DNA from: Bacillus sp. NTK034
Lineage (GTDB): Bacteria; Bacillota; Bacilli; Bacillales; Cytobacillaceae
Reading direction: 5' to 3'
Length of the DNA: 64,000 nt
Assembly (NCBI RefSeq): GCF_017303275.1
Contig: NZ_JAFKOJ010000006.1
Location: 300,460-364,459 of the forward strand
The position numbers were made by a program, and so were the translations under genes. Positions 8,905-16,525 of this stretch are shown in pieces. Position 1 is the stretch's first letter; each line of letters starts with the position of its first letter. The notes beneath the pieces were generated by a model, which was not told the origin of the DNA, ran no database searches, and saw only the letters and a program-made list of their open reading frames with translations.

Positions 8905-9687
8905 ATGGACGCAAAAATAATAGATGTAAATGGAACAGCCATTTCATACTATGATGAAGGCACAGGGGATCCGCTTGTATTACTGCATGGATTTTGCGGC
9001 AGCAAAGATTACTGGGCAAGGGTCATTCCATTATTGGCAGAGGACTTTCGCGTCATTGCGGTGGATCTTCCGGGGCATGGGAGTTCAGGGCTGCCAGAGG
9101 GTGAACCCTCTATTGAAAAGATGGCTGAAGCAATCAAAGGGGCTATAGATGAGCTCGGACTTGATAAAGTATCTCTTTTTGGCCACTCATTGGGCGGTTA
9201 TGTAAGCCTTGCATTTGCTGAAGCGTATGGGGAGAAGCTGAAATCCTTTTCACTTATCCATTCAACAGCCAGCCCGGATTCTGAAGAAGGGAAAAAGGGA
9301 AGGGATGTCGCTGCCGGTAAAATTGATAAGGAAGGAATGGAGTCCTTTATAGATGGGCTGGTGCCGAAGCTTTTTGCACCTGGGGAGAAACACCCGGACG
9401 AAATTCAAATGGCAAAAGAAATTGGCTATCGTACAAGAGCTGAAGGTGCAAAGGCTGCACTGAAAGCGATGAAACAGCGTGAGGACCGCAGTCATGTCTT
9501 GAAAAGTACAAAGTTCCCAGTTTTAATTGTGGCTGGAGAACAAGACCAGATTGTCCCTCCAGAAAAATCATTTACAGTTAAAGGATCTAACATCAAGCCG
9601 GTGACCATTAATGGTGCGGGGCACATGAGCATGTACGAAGCACCGGATGAACTGGCAGAGGTTATCCTCGGGTTTTTGAAAGAGTAA
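8905..9687 (+). CDS. alpha/beta hydrolase
   Basis: Protein of 260 residues with an alpha/beta hydrolase fold. Visible elements are the oxyanion-hole segment LLHGF (residues 26-30), the nucleophile elbow GHSLGG with Ser95, an acid in AGEQDQIVPPE (Asp about 213) and the catalytic histidine in GAGHMSMYE (about 241). No signal peptide. The substrate is unknown. It starts with ATG after AAAGGAGG and lies 14 bases behind the GNAT gene, probably in one transcript. Confidence 0.9.
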   Translation: MDAKIIDVNGTAISYYDEGTGDPLVLLHGFCGSKDYWARVIPLLAEDFRVIAVDLPGHGSSGLPEGEPSIEKMAEAIKGAIDELGLDKVSLFGHSLGGYVSLAFAEAYGEKLKSFSLIHSTASPDSEEGKKGRDVAAGKIDKEGMESFIDGLVPKLFAPGEKHPDEIQMAKEIGYRTRAEGAKAALKAMKQREDRSHVLKSTKFPVLIVAGEQDQIVPPEKSFTVKGSNIKPVTINGAGHMSMYEAPDELAEVILGFLKE

Positions 9688-9706
9688 GCAGTCTCTGTTT
9701 TGGAGA

Positions 9707-9808
9707 GCACATAAATTTTTTTATCCGCACATAAATTTGGGTTATCCGCACATAAATTTGGGTTATCCGCATATAAAAAATCTTATCCGCACATAAATTG
9801 GCGTTATG
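9707..9808. repeat. tandem array of a 20-21 bp unit (GCACATAAATTTGGGTTATCC)
   Basis: Five adjacent units: 9707-9726, 9727-9747, 9748-9768, 9769-9788 and 9789-9808, then a short partial unit. Units 2 and 3 are identical 21-mers; the others have small changes in the middle and lengths of 20. It lies between the hydrolase stop and a terminator, and contains no credible gene. Confidence 0.9.
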
Positions 9809-9862
9809 CGCACAGAAAGGTTCCTTTGCCGCCAAATTAATCATTTTTGCGATTGAAATATA

Positions 9863-9898
9863 GAAAAAAAGCTCCTTTTCACCAGAAAAGGAGCTTTA
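9863..9898 (-). terminator. terminator of the 10778-9901 operon
   Basis: Stem of 13 bp, AAAGCTCCTTTTC / GAAAAGGAGCTTT, with a four-base loop; on the minus strand it is followed by seven T. It is placed just after the minus-strand gene ending at 9901. Confidence 0.88.
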
Positions 9899-9900
9899 TC

Positions 9901-10404
9901 TTACTTAAATATAACTGAAATAATCTCATCCGTCGTCATACCGCTTTCAATTTCAAACGTGCCGGGACGCAAATCATTCTCAAGACCGCGTTTTTCTACA
10001 TCTTTATAGAATTGGACTCCGCTTTCAATAATGTGGGCTTTTTCAAGTGCGTTCCCAACGTCAATGCTGGTCATTCCCATTGATACGGTTAAAATAGTCC
10101 GGTAAACAACTTTTTCGCCAGTTTTGCCCTCAGTTTTCTCTTCTGCCTTTTCATCTTTTTTCTCGCTGGACTTTGCTGCGGCAGCGAGCTGTTTGCTCCA
10201 TTCAGCTTCAGTGTTGATGACGTATCCTTTAGATGCCAGCAGTTCAATCATTTCTTTATCTGACAGCTTTTCTGCTTTCTCAGTTTTATTAGAAGGCTTT
10301 TCTGTACTCTTTGCTTCAGAGGGTCCAAAAAGGTAGACACTTCCTGTTAAGATGGCCGCCGCTAAAAGGCCTGCTGCAAAACTGCGCAAGGTATTTGGTG
10401 TCAT
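9901..10404 (-). CDS. YceG/MltG-like membrane-anchored protein lacking the catalytic domain
   Basis: Protein of 167 residues: an N-terminal hydrophobic anchor (residues 8-26), a Lys/Glu-rich linker (about 30-95) and a C-terminal segment (about 100-167) that resembles the LysM-like part of the endolytic transglycosylase MltG (GMTSIDVGNALEKAHIIESG ... LRPGTFEIESGMTTDEIISVI). The catalytic glutamate domain of MltG is absent, so it is not expected to cut peptidoglycan by itself. The start overlaps the upstream gene by four bases (10401-10404), showing coupling. It probably has a cell-envelope role; the precise role is unknown. Confidence 0.7.
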   Translation of the reverse strand: MTPNTLRSFAAGLLAAAILTGSVYLFGPSEAKSTEKPSNKTEKAEKLSDKEMIELLASKGYVINTEAEWSKQLAAAAKSSEKKDEKAEEKTEGKTGEKVVYRTILTVSMGMTSIDVGNALEKAHIIESGVQFYKDVEKRGLENDLRPGTFEIESGMTTDEIISVIFK

Positions 10405-10778
10405 TGGGCAACCATGCTCCTTTCACCTTTGTTCGCTGAATAAGGCAGGAGCATCAGGTCGACCTCGTTCGGTGTAAGCTGTTTCTTTAATGCAATGCTT
10501 TCATTAGAATATCCGCGTTTATGCATATCCAATACTTCGCGAAGCAATAGTCTTTCTTCTGATGGCCCGCTCATTGCCCCTGATTGCTTTGCTGTAATCT
10601 CAGCATCCAATTCAATATTTCTGATCTGCTGCTGCAGCTCATGAATTTCATTTTTTAATGTAAAAGTAACCTGATCGATTTGCTGCTCAATATTTGATTT
10701 GGATTGCGCCGTTTTTAAAAACGATAAAATGAGCAGCACGACTGCTGAACCAAATAATATGGCGATTACCCATCCCAT
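10401..10778 (-). CDS. membrane-anchored coiled-coil protein with C-terminal helix-turn-helix-like segment
   Basis: Protein of 125 residues: one transmembrane segment (residues 3-20), a helical region with many Q/E/K (about 25-65), and a C-terminal part LREVLDMHKRGYSNESIALKKQLTPNEVDLMLLPY (given here only by its features: a GYSNESIA helix-turn followed by TPNEVDLML) that looks like a degenerate helix-turn-helix. The architecture is reminiscent of SwrB-type proteins but similarity is not strong. The start ATG is preceded by AAGGGAGGA. It forms a two-gene operon with the YceG-like protein. Confidence 0.65.
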   Translation of the reverse strand: MGWVIAILFGSAVVLLILSFLKTAQSKSNIEQQIDQVTFTLKNEIHELQQQIRNIELDAEITAKQSGAMSGPSEERLLLREVLDMHKRGYSNESIALKKQLTPNEVDLMLLPYSANKGERSMVAQ

Positions 10779-10964
10779 CCTAAAATCCTCCCTTATGTAA
10801 ACACATTTTTTCTATGTATCTATTTTTTAACCAAAATAAATTATACCTTTAATGCCGGGGGATTTCGAATGATAAACTCAAAAATAACACGATAGTCCTG
10901 AATTTATGTAAGAAAAAGGTGCGGATGGTAAATCTTATTTCTTATCAAAAGGAAAATAAGAGGA

Positions 10965-10995
10965 CAAAAGCCCGGTCCATACAGGACCAGGCATC
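10965..10995 (-). terminator. terminator of the glutamate-synthase-like gene
   Basis: On the minus strand a nine-base-pair stem GCCTGGTCC / GGACCGGGC is followed by TTTTGTCC. It starts seven bases after the stop of the gene that ends at 11002. Confidence 0.8.
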
Positions 10996-11001
10996 AGGTT
11001 G

Positions 11002-12609
11002 TCAGCTTTCTTTCTGCAGCTGTGCGCGTTTGGCTGCATGCAGTATATCTTCAATAGGAGAGACCCTGCCGAATTTATCTTTATGAACAATATGTTTTCT
11101 TTCAAATTGAGTCGGATTATCGATACCTGCAGCTGCCGCAAGATTAAATAGTCCTTCTCTTAGAGAGATGACATAGTTGCAGACACGGTAATGCTTTTCA
11201 TCAATAATCAATCCGTCCTGCAGCTTCTTGTCTGTTGTTGCAACCCCTGCAGGACAATGATTGGTATGGCAAACTTGGGCCATGATGCAGCCGACGCTGA
11301 TCATAAAGCCCCTGGCAATATTGACAAGATCCGCTCCCATCGCAAGAGCAATGGCAATTTTATCAGGAGTGATTAACTTACCGGAAGCGATAATTTTTAC
11401 GCGGTCTCTGACTCCGTACTCTCTCAGCATTTCATCCACAACTGTCAGGGCTGATTGAATGGGGAGCCCCACACTGTCTGCAAGCTCCTGATAAGTAGCG
11501 CCTGTTCCGCCTTCACCGCCATCAACTGTAATAAAATCAGGGCCTTTGCCGCTCTTCTTCATATAGGAAATCATGCTCTCCAGGGCATCAAGATCGCCTA
11601 CCACTATTTTCATTCCGACAGGTTTTCCGCCTACACTTCGGAGCTCCTCAATAAAATTGAACATGGAAGGGACATCATCAAATTCATAGAAACGGTTTGG
11701 ACTGTTAATCGTTTTGCCAACCTCTACAAGCCGGATACGGGCAATTTCTTCGGTTACTTTTTCACCTTCAACATGGCCGCCGCGGGTTTTCGCACCCTGC
11801 GCAAGTTTTAATTCAAAGGCTTTTACCTCAGGCAGTTCACTTTTCTTTTTAAATTCTTCCCAGGAGAATTCCCCGTTAGCCTTTCGGACACCGAACATAT
11901 CAGGGCCAATTTGCATTATGATGTCCGGGCTGCCGGCCAGATGATACTGAGACAGACCGCCTTCACCAGTATTCATCCAGGTGCCGCCTGCAAGGCCAAG
12001 GCCTTTTGAAAGTGCAGTGATCGCTTTTTCGCCAAGAGAGCCATAGCTCATGGCCGATTGGCCTACAAGTCCCTTGACTCTGAATGGCTGCCGGCAGGTC
12101 TTTTCCCCCAGCACAACCGCATCTTCATCACGCAGATAGTAAGGATCTGCCAATTTTTCTTCGCTGTGTTCCTTTCTTGAAAACAGATTGTCTCCATCCA
12201 CTTTATAAACACGTGTTTTAACTTTCTGTGTATTATCCATCTTCATCTCATCAACGAGTTTAGGGAACAAGGTATTGCGTATATAGAAGCCTTCTTCTTC
12301 AAAATCTCTTATAGAGCCGAATCCAATTAACCTTTCTTTGTATTTGCCTGCTTTGACAACATCCTGGTATTCCTTTCTGGAAAAAGGCTTGCCTTCTGTA
12401 TCATTATTGAATAGGTATTGTCTTAGTTCAGGTCCCACTTTTTCTGTGATGTATCGTACCTTCCCAATTACCGGGAAGTTTCTGAGTATGGAGTGCTGTT
12501 TCTGCCTGTCATCTTTTACATACCAATAAATAAATAGAATGACTGGTACTAAAATAACTACTGCAATAAATATAAATAAAGCAATCACAAGGTAATCTGT
12601 TAAACTCAT
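11002..12609 (-). CDS. yerD: FMN-binding glutamate synthase-like protein (YerD family)
   Basis: Protein of 535 residues: an N-terminal membrane helix (residues 7-30) and a glutamate synthase FMN-binding domain (about 150-500). Visible motifs are MSYGSLGEKAITALSKG, the TVDGGEGGTGATY loop and the cysteine cluster CIMAQVCHTNHCPAGVATT, which matches the 3Fe-4S binding pattern of ferredoxin-type glutamate synthases. It has no amidotransferase domain and no GXGXG domain, so it cannot be a full glutamate synthase; the true electron acceptor and substrate are not known. The start ATG follows AAGGAGGACAAA. It lies 14 bases behind the NAD(P)-binding protein, probably in one operon. Confidence 0.85.
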   Translation of the reverse strand: MSLTDYLVIALFIFIAVVILVPVILFIYWYVKDDRQKQHSILRNFPVIGKVRYITEKVGPELRQYLFNNDTEGKPFSRKEYQDVVKAGKYKERLIGFGSIRDFEEEGFYIRNTLFPKLVDEMKMDNTQKVKTRVYKVDGDNLFSRKEHSEEKLADPYYLRDEDAVVLGEKTCRQPFRVKGLVGQSAMSYGSLGEKAITALSKGLGLAGGTWMNTGEGGLSQYHLAGSPDIIMQIGPDMFGVRKANGEFSWEEFKKKSELPEVKAFELKLAQGAKTRGGHVEGEKVTEEIARIRLVEVGKTINSPNRFYEFDDVPSMFNFIEELRSVGGKPVGMKIVVGDLDALESMISYMKKSGKGPDFITVDGGEGGTGATYQELADSVGLPIQSALTVVDEMLREYGVRDRVKIIASGKLITPDKIAIALAMGADLVNIARGFMISVGCIMAQVCHTNHCPAGVATTDKKLQDGLIIDEKHYRVCNYVISLREGLFNLAAAAGIDNPTQFERKHIVHKDKFGRVSPIEDILHAAKRAQLQKES

Positions 12610-12623
12610 TTTGTCCTCCTTCT

Positions 12624-13253
12624 CTAAAACTGGCTTAGGGCTTCTCGTATAGCGATGTTGCCAGAGGCTGCCTCTATGGTTGAATGAAAGACAGCTTCTT
12701 TATCAATAGACTCTACCAGAACTTCGGCTGCGTCCTCACGCGGAATCTCAGCATCCCGGTCATGGATTTTCTTTGACAGGGTAATCTTTCCGCTGCCGGG
12801 ATTGTCCGTCAATTGGCCAATCCGGATAACCGTGTAGACCAAATCGGCAGCTTTAAGCATATCTTCTGGAAGATCCTTCGCCGCAATCTTGCGGGAAGAG
12901 TCCGTTTCACTTTCCTCCGCTTTGACTGCACTCATCATCACAAATCGTCTGACGCCGGATTGTTGAGCCAATTCGATGATATCTGAAATAGATTGGTGAT
13001 CGACCATGACTGTTTTGCTCGTATGTTTTTTAGGATTGACGCCTGTTAAATAAATCACTGCATCTGATGCCTGAAGATGGGGAATCAGCTTTTGCTCGTC
13101 ATAAACAGTTGCATGGGCTGCACCCAATTTTACAAGATCTTCAATTTGGTTTTCATTTGCAGCAACGGCAAGAGCTTCATGCTTTCTCTCCGCGAGCTTT
13201 CTGATGACATGCTCACCTACATCTCCATTGGCACCGATTACAATTACTTTCAT
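12624..13253 (-). CDS. NAD(P)-binding protein (atypical SDR, YhfK/YwnB-like)
   Basis: Protein of 209 residues with the Rossmann motif VIGANGDVGEHVIRKL at the N-terminus and the typical RFVMMSAVKA strand of NmrA-like/atypical short-chain dehydrogenases (residues about 105-115). Likely an NAD(P)H-dependent oxidoreductase or a sensor-like relative; substrate unknown. The ATG at 13253 is chosen because AAAAGGAGG is located eight bases before it; a start at 13286 would put this site inside the gene. Its stop lies 14 bases before the glutamate-synthase-like gene. Confidence 0.83.
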   Translation of the reverse strand: MKVIVIGANGDVGEHVIRKLAERKHEALAVAANENQIEDLVKLGAAHATVYDEQKLIPHLQASDAVIYLTGVNPKKHTSKTVMVDHQSISDIIELAQQSGVRRFVMMSAVKAEESETDSSRKIAAKDLPEDMLKAADLVYTVIRIGQLTDNPGSGKITLSKKIHDRDAEIPREDAAEVLVESIDKEAVFHSTIEAASGNIAIREALSQF

Positions 13254-13316
13254 GCTAACGCCTCCTTTTCTACCCTTTTTCCACATAGGGTTTATTTAAA
13301 ACCAAAATGAGGCAAA

Positions 13317-13343
13317 CAAAAAAGCGGACCATTAGGACCGCTT
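13317..13343 (-). terminator. second hairpin terminator downstream of yitT
   Basis: Stem AAGCGGTCC / GGACCGCTT with a four-base loop and a T-run on the minus strand. It lies some 60 bases past the first yitT terminator and before the NAD(P)-binding gene, so it gives a second stop to minus-strand transcription. Confidence 0.7.
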
Positions 13344-13404
13344 ATAGGATTCCATTTTTACTATAAATCACTGCATGGCTCTGCAGCCCAAAGCAAATCT
13401 CACT

Positions 13405-13441
13405 GTAAAAAAATAAGCTCCATCCTTTGCGGATGAAGCTT
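13405..13441 (-). terminator. terminator of the YitT family gene
   Basis: On the minus strand, stem AGCTTCATCC / GGATGGAGCTT with a five-base loop and a run of seven T. Confidence 0.85.
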
Positions 13442-13446
13442 CGCCA

Positions 13447-14295
13447 TTATGCCAGCCTTTTAAAATTTTGGCCAAGAATTTCATTCATTGTATGAACGGT
13501 GATAAATGCCTTATTATCAACCTGGGTAATGTAACTTTTCAACTTTGTGAAATCCTTTCTCCCCAGGATGGTTGTAATGACTTCTTTTTTATCGGATGTG
13601 AAAGCACCGGTTGCAGTGTGGATGGTTGCCCCTTTGCCCAGTTCATGAACGATATAGGTTTTAATTTCATCACTGTGGCGGCTGATAATCACAATTTCCT
13701 TGTTTGAATTGAATTGCTGGAGTGCATAATCAATGACAAACCCATTAATGATGACCCCAAAAAATGCATACATGCCGACTTGCGGGCCGAACAGAACGGC
13801 AGAAGACAGGGCGATCAATAAATCGGCAAGAAGCACTCCTCTGCCAACTTCAATATTTAAGTATTTATTAAAAATCATGGCGATGATGTCTGTCCCGCCA
13901 GTAGAAGCCTGCTGGTTGAAGACAATTGCCATTCCGGTCGCGGCGATGCATTGCCCAATGATCAGCTGAATAAGCAGGTCATTGCTTAGCGGTTGGGCCA
14001 TTGGGGCGAATTTTTCAAGCGCCCACACATAAAAAGACAAGGCGAAGCTCGCATAAATGGTTTTTGCCCCAAAACCTGATCCAAGAAAAATAAAACCAAC
14101 TGCAAACAAGATCAAATTGACAAAAATCATGAAAGTACCAATCGAGAAAACGGGAAATAAGTCATTCATGATAATCGACAATCCGCTGACCCCTCCAGTT
14201 GCTAAATTATTGGGGGACAAGAAAAAGTGGACATTTATAGAAACCAGGAATGCTCCCAGATTGATCATGGTAAAAGAAAACAGTTTTTGCCGCAT
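13447..14295 (-). CDS. YitT family membrane protein (DUF2179)
   Basis: Protein of 282 residues: five or six membrane segments in the first 190 residues (YitT_membrane type, with the SGLSIIMNDLFP and ASTGGTDIIAMI segments) and a soluble C-terminal DUF2179 domain (about 215-275, with VHTATGAFTSDKKEVITTIL). The family is common in Bacillus and its transported substrate is not known. The ATG at 14295 follows AAAAAAGGAGGTTGCGGCG; a longer frame up to 14397 exists but lacks a binding site. It stands alone, divergent from the next small gene. Confidence 0.85.
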   Translation of the reverse strand: MRQKLFSFTMINLGAFLVSINVHFFLSPNNLATGGVSGLSIIMNDLFPVFSIGTFMIFVNLILFAVGFIFLGSGFGAKTIYASFALSFYVWALEKFAPMAQPLSNDLLIQLIIGQCIAATGMAIVFNQQASTGGTDIIAMIFNKYLNIEVGRGVLLADLLIALSSAVLFGPQVGMYAFFGVIINGFVIDYALQQFNSNKEIVIISRHSDEIKTYIVHELGKGATIHTATGAFTSDKKEVITTILGRKDFTKLKSYITQVDNKAFITVHTMNEILGQNFKRLA

Positions 14296-14522
14296 CGCCG
14301 CAACCTCCTTTTTTATAGTTTTTTTCGAGATCCGTATAAAGTGGAACAACGGGATTATAAAGCCCTTAAAGCTCCTTTGTAAAGGGAATAAGGTCAAAAA
14401 AATAAGGTTTAATAATTATGAAAATTGGGAGGGTTTGCAAAAGGGGATGTTATTATCTATTTTTGTTTAATTCTTATATAATAAGTTATGATTAGCACGA
14501 TTCGAAAGGATGTAAAGAAATC

Positions 14523-14708
14523 TTGAAAAATAGGAAGCTTATTGTCATTCCCATTATGATTCTTGTAGCTGCAGCTGCAATGTGGATGCTTAATAAAGAT
14601 TATCAGCAAATAGATGTGTTGATTCGATTGATGATAGCAGCTGGTGCAGCACTATTATCAGGAGTTATCTCATACTTTCTATTCAAGCCGGAAAAAGAAG
14701 AACAATAA
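14523..14708 (+). CDS. small two-helix membrane protein
   Basis: Protein of 61 residues with two hydrophobic segments (residues 5-22 and 33-52), a short polar loop NKDYQQIDVL between them and a charged tail KPEKEEQ. The start is TTG at 14523, with GAAAGGATG about 12 bases upstream. A hairpin terminator follows its stop directly, which supports it as a real transcribed gene. I do not recognise the family. Confidence 0.6.
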   Translation: MKNRKLIVIPIMILVAAAAMWMLNKDYQQIDVLIRLMIAAGAALLSGVISYFLFKPEKEEQ

Positions 14709-14709
14709 A

Positions 14710-14749
14710 GATGCCTGCTCCCTCGTAAAGGGACTGGCATTTCTTTTTG
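14710..14749 (+). terminator. terminator of the small membrane protein gene
   Basis: Interrupted stem ATGCC..TCCCT / AGGGA..GGCAT with a short loop and TTTCTTTTTG after it. Confidence 0.7.
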
Positions 14750-14797
14750 TAACCTTTCCCATTTGGGATCGTATATAAGCAGAAGGGGTTGATAGAG

Positions 14798-14986
14798 GTG
14801 AATCATATTGAAGAATGCCCAGGGTGCAAAGGTACTGAATTTGCGGAAGGCACCGACTTCATGCCGGTTAAACCATTAAATAAAAAACTCTCAGCAGGAT
14901 CCTTAAAAATCTATCGCTTTTGTTTAAGCTGCGGAGAAGTGGTTTCTATTAGAGTTGAGAATCCAGGCAAGTTTAGAAGCCGGTGA
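14798..14986 (+). CDS. small zinc-ribbon protein
   Basis: Protein of 62 residues with two CxxC knuckles, CPGC near residue 8 and CLSC near 46, which should bind one zinc ion. The fold resembles short zinc-ribbon nucleic-acid-binding proteins found in bacilli, role unknown. GTG at 14798 is preferred, as AGAAGGGG (14781-14788) lies nine bases upstream; the in-frame TTG at 14789 touches that site and is too close. It is followed by the 52-bp tandem repeats and no clear terminator. Confidence 0.65.
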   Translation: MNHIEECPGCKGTEFAEGTDFMPVKPLNKKLSAGSLKIYRFCLSCGEVVSIRVENPGKFRSR

Positions 14987-14998
14987 TAGAAGAGAATT

Positions 14999-15154
14999 CT
15001 TCATGAAGCCGAAAACCAGGAAGCGAAGAGAAAAATGGTCGCCATGAGCGCTTCATGAAGCCGAAAACCAGGAAGCAAAGAGAAAAAGTGTCGCCATGAG
15101 CGCTACATGAAGCCGAATTTCAGGTAACAAACATGAAAAAGTCATCATGAATCG
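14999..15154. repeat. three tandem copies of a 52-bp unit
   Basis: Units at 14999-15050, 15051-15102 and 15103-15154. Units 1 and 2 differ at only a few positions; unit 3 is more diverged but keeps the exact length and the blocks CATGAAGCCGAA and CATGA-CG. The palindrome GCTTCATGAAGC spans the junction at 15050-15061. The length 52 is not a multiple of three and stops occur in all frames, so it is not protein coding. It lies between a zinc-ribbon gene and the convergent putR gene. Confidence 0.9.
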
Positions 15155-15173
15155 CTTCCGCCAGCCAGCTCTC

Positions 15174-16403
15174 CTATTTCTTCCGCTTAAGCAGCTGTAA
15201 ATCAATGTACAGCTGGCATCTTGTGTTAAAGTCATCAAAGTCGATGGATGTTAAATCAGTAATTTGTTTCATTCGGTATTTTAATGTATTTGTATGGATG
15301 AAAAGCTGTTCCGCTGTCGGCTTAAGGCGGCAGTTATTCAATAAATATACTTCAAGCGTCTTCAGCAGGCTGGTTTGGCTTTCCAGGTCTTTTTTCTGCA
15401 GCTTCATAAGATCTTCATTTACATATTTAGTCATGCTGTTATGCTGTGCGATAGGTTCTAAATACCGGAATACCCACAGCTTTTTATATTCATAAGGCAA
15501 TTCTTCAGGCGATCCAATGAATTTGGCGGCTTTGATAACCTCCAAAGCCTCTGCATAGCTTTTGCGCAGTTTTAAGATGGAGGAATATTCTCCTCCAATT
15601 CCTGCATACACAATCTTCGATCTGAATTGGCTAAGGACGGTATTGGTTAATTCATGTGCGTCTTCTGCCAGGCTGCCAGGTGCAGGGGAACTGCTGCCGA
15701 TCATGACGATAATTTCATGCTGGTTTGTAAATATATGAGCCGGATGGCTGAGGGCATTCGCAAACAGCCGAACGGTTTCATTCAATTCCGCAAATATCTC
15801 TTCATCTGCCTGCACTACCGTAAATACATTGATGATAAAGGCCTCCGGGAGGATGATTTTAACATTCGCCGCTTCCCATTTGATCTGATCTTCCGTCTGA
15901 TAGGTACGATCAATAATCTTTTGATAAAATTGATGTTTTTCTTCTTCTTTGCGCAGTTTTTTCAGGTTTTTCTGATATAATAGCTTTCCAATATGGAAGG
16001 AAACATCATGCAGAAAGCTCATTTCGCTTTCAGATAGAAAGTCTTCTATTTCCTGAACCCAAATAAAACCCAGTATCTGCTCTTTATATTTTGCACTTAC
16101 AACCACGCGCTGGTTAAGGCCTATTTCTTCCATTTTCTTAATTCTAAAAGGCTCAGGAATTGTCTTTAACTGATCAACAATGCCTTCATCCATAAATTTC
16201 TCCAAAATGGGAATGGGCCATCTCTTCGAAAATATGGTCTGCTGGTTCGCCAAATCAAAATGTTCAATATAATACGAGCTATAGGCCAGCAGTGAGAATT
16301 GCTCATCCTCGATGACAACAGGCTTCTTTAAAAAAGTACTGACCATTTCTGTAATCTCATCAATATCTGACATATTAAGGATTTTCTCCAGCGGCTGACT
16401 CAT
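15174..16403 (-). CDS. putR: PucR/CdaR-family regulator, probable proline-use activator PutR
   Basis: Protein of 409 residues. The C-terminal part (about 345-405) has the PucR-type helix-turn-helix with LEVYLLNNCRLKPTAEQLFIHTNTLKYRMKQI features (a long helix, then TAEQLFIHTNTLKYR), and the middle part carries the GGDEF-like domain of this family (IGSSSPAPGS ... YAGIGGEYS). It matches the size of B. subtilis PutR (412 residues), which activates putBCP when proline is present. It is the third gene of the same-strand cluster putB-putP-putR, which supports this role. The start ATG follows TTAGGAGTGAGCC. Confidence 0.82.
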   Translation of the reverse strand: MSQPLEKILNMSDIDEITEMVSTFLKKPVVIEDEQFSLLAYSSYYIEHFDLANQQTIFSKRWPIPILEKFMDEGIVDQLKTIPEPFRIKKMEEIGLNQRVVVSAKYKEQILGFIWVQEIEDFLSESEMSFLHDVSFHIGKLLYQKNLKKLRKEEEKHQFYQKIIDRTYQTEDQIKWEAANVKIILPEAFIINVFTVVQADEEIFAELNETVRLFANALSHPAHIFTNQHEIIVMIGSSSPAPGSLAEDAHELTNTVLSQFRSKIVYAGIGGEYSSILKLRKSYAEALEVIKAAKFIGSPEELPYEYKKLWVFRYLEPIAQHNSMTKYVNEDLMKLQKKDLESQTSLLKTLEVYLLNNCRLKPTAEQLFIHTNTLKYRMKQITDLTSIDFDDFNTRCQLYIDLQLLKRKK

Positions 16404-16478
16404 TAAGGCTCACTCCTAAACATTGCTGTTCTTATTATAGTGAAAAATAATGGGAGACACCACTCGAATTTTGCCATA

Positions 16479-16513
16479 AGAAAAAGGACCGGGCATTTTC
16501 TTCGCCCAGTCCT
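16479..16513 (-). terminator. terminator after putP
   Basis: On the minus strand the 10-bp stem AGGACTGGGC / GCCCGGTCCT with a nine-base loop is followed by six T. It separates putP from putR, so putR probably has its own promoter. Confidence 0.85.
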
Positions 16514-16525
16514 GAAACATTTAGG

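Noticed and set aside
9662..9844. Minus-strand frame of 60 codons through the 21-bp repeat
   Set aside because: Its repeated CADK/MRITQIYV peptide is only the translation of a non-coding tandem repeat; unit lengths of 20 and 21 break the frame.
14999..15154. Possible CRISPR array in the 52-bp repeats
   Set aside because: Units are adjacent without unique spacers, and there are no cas genes in the window.
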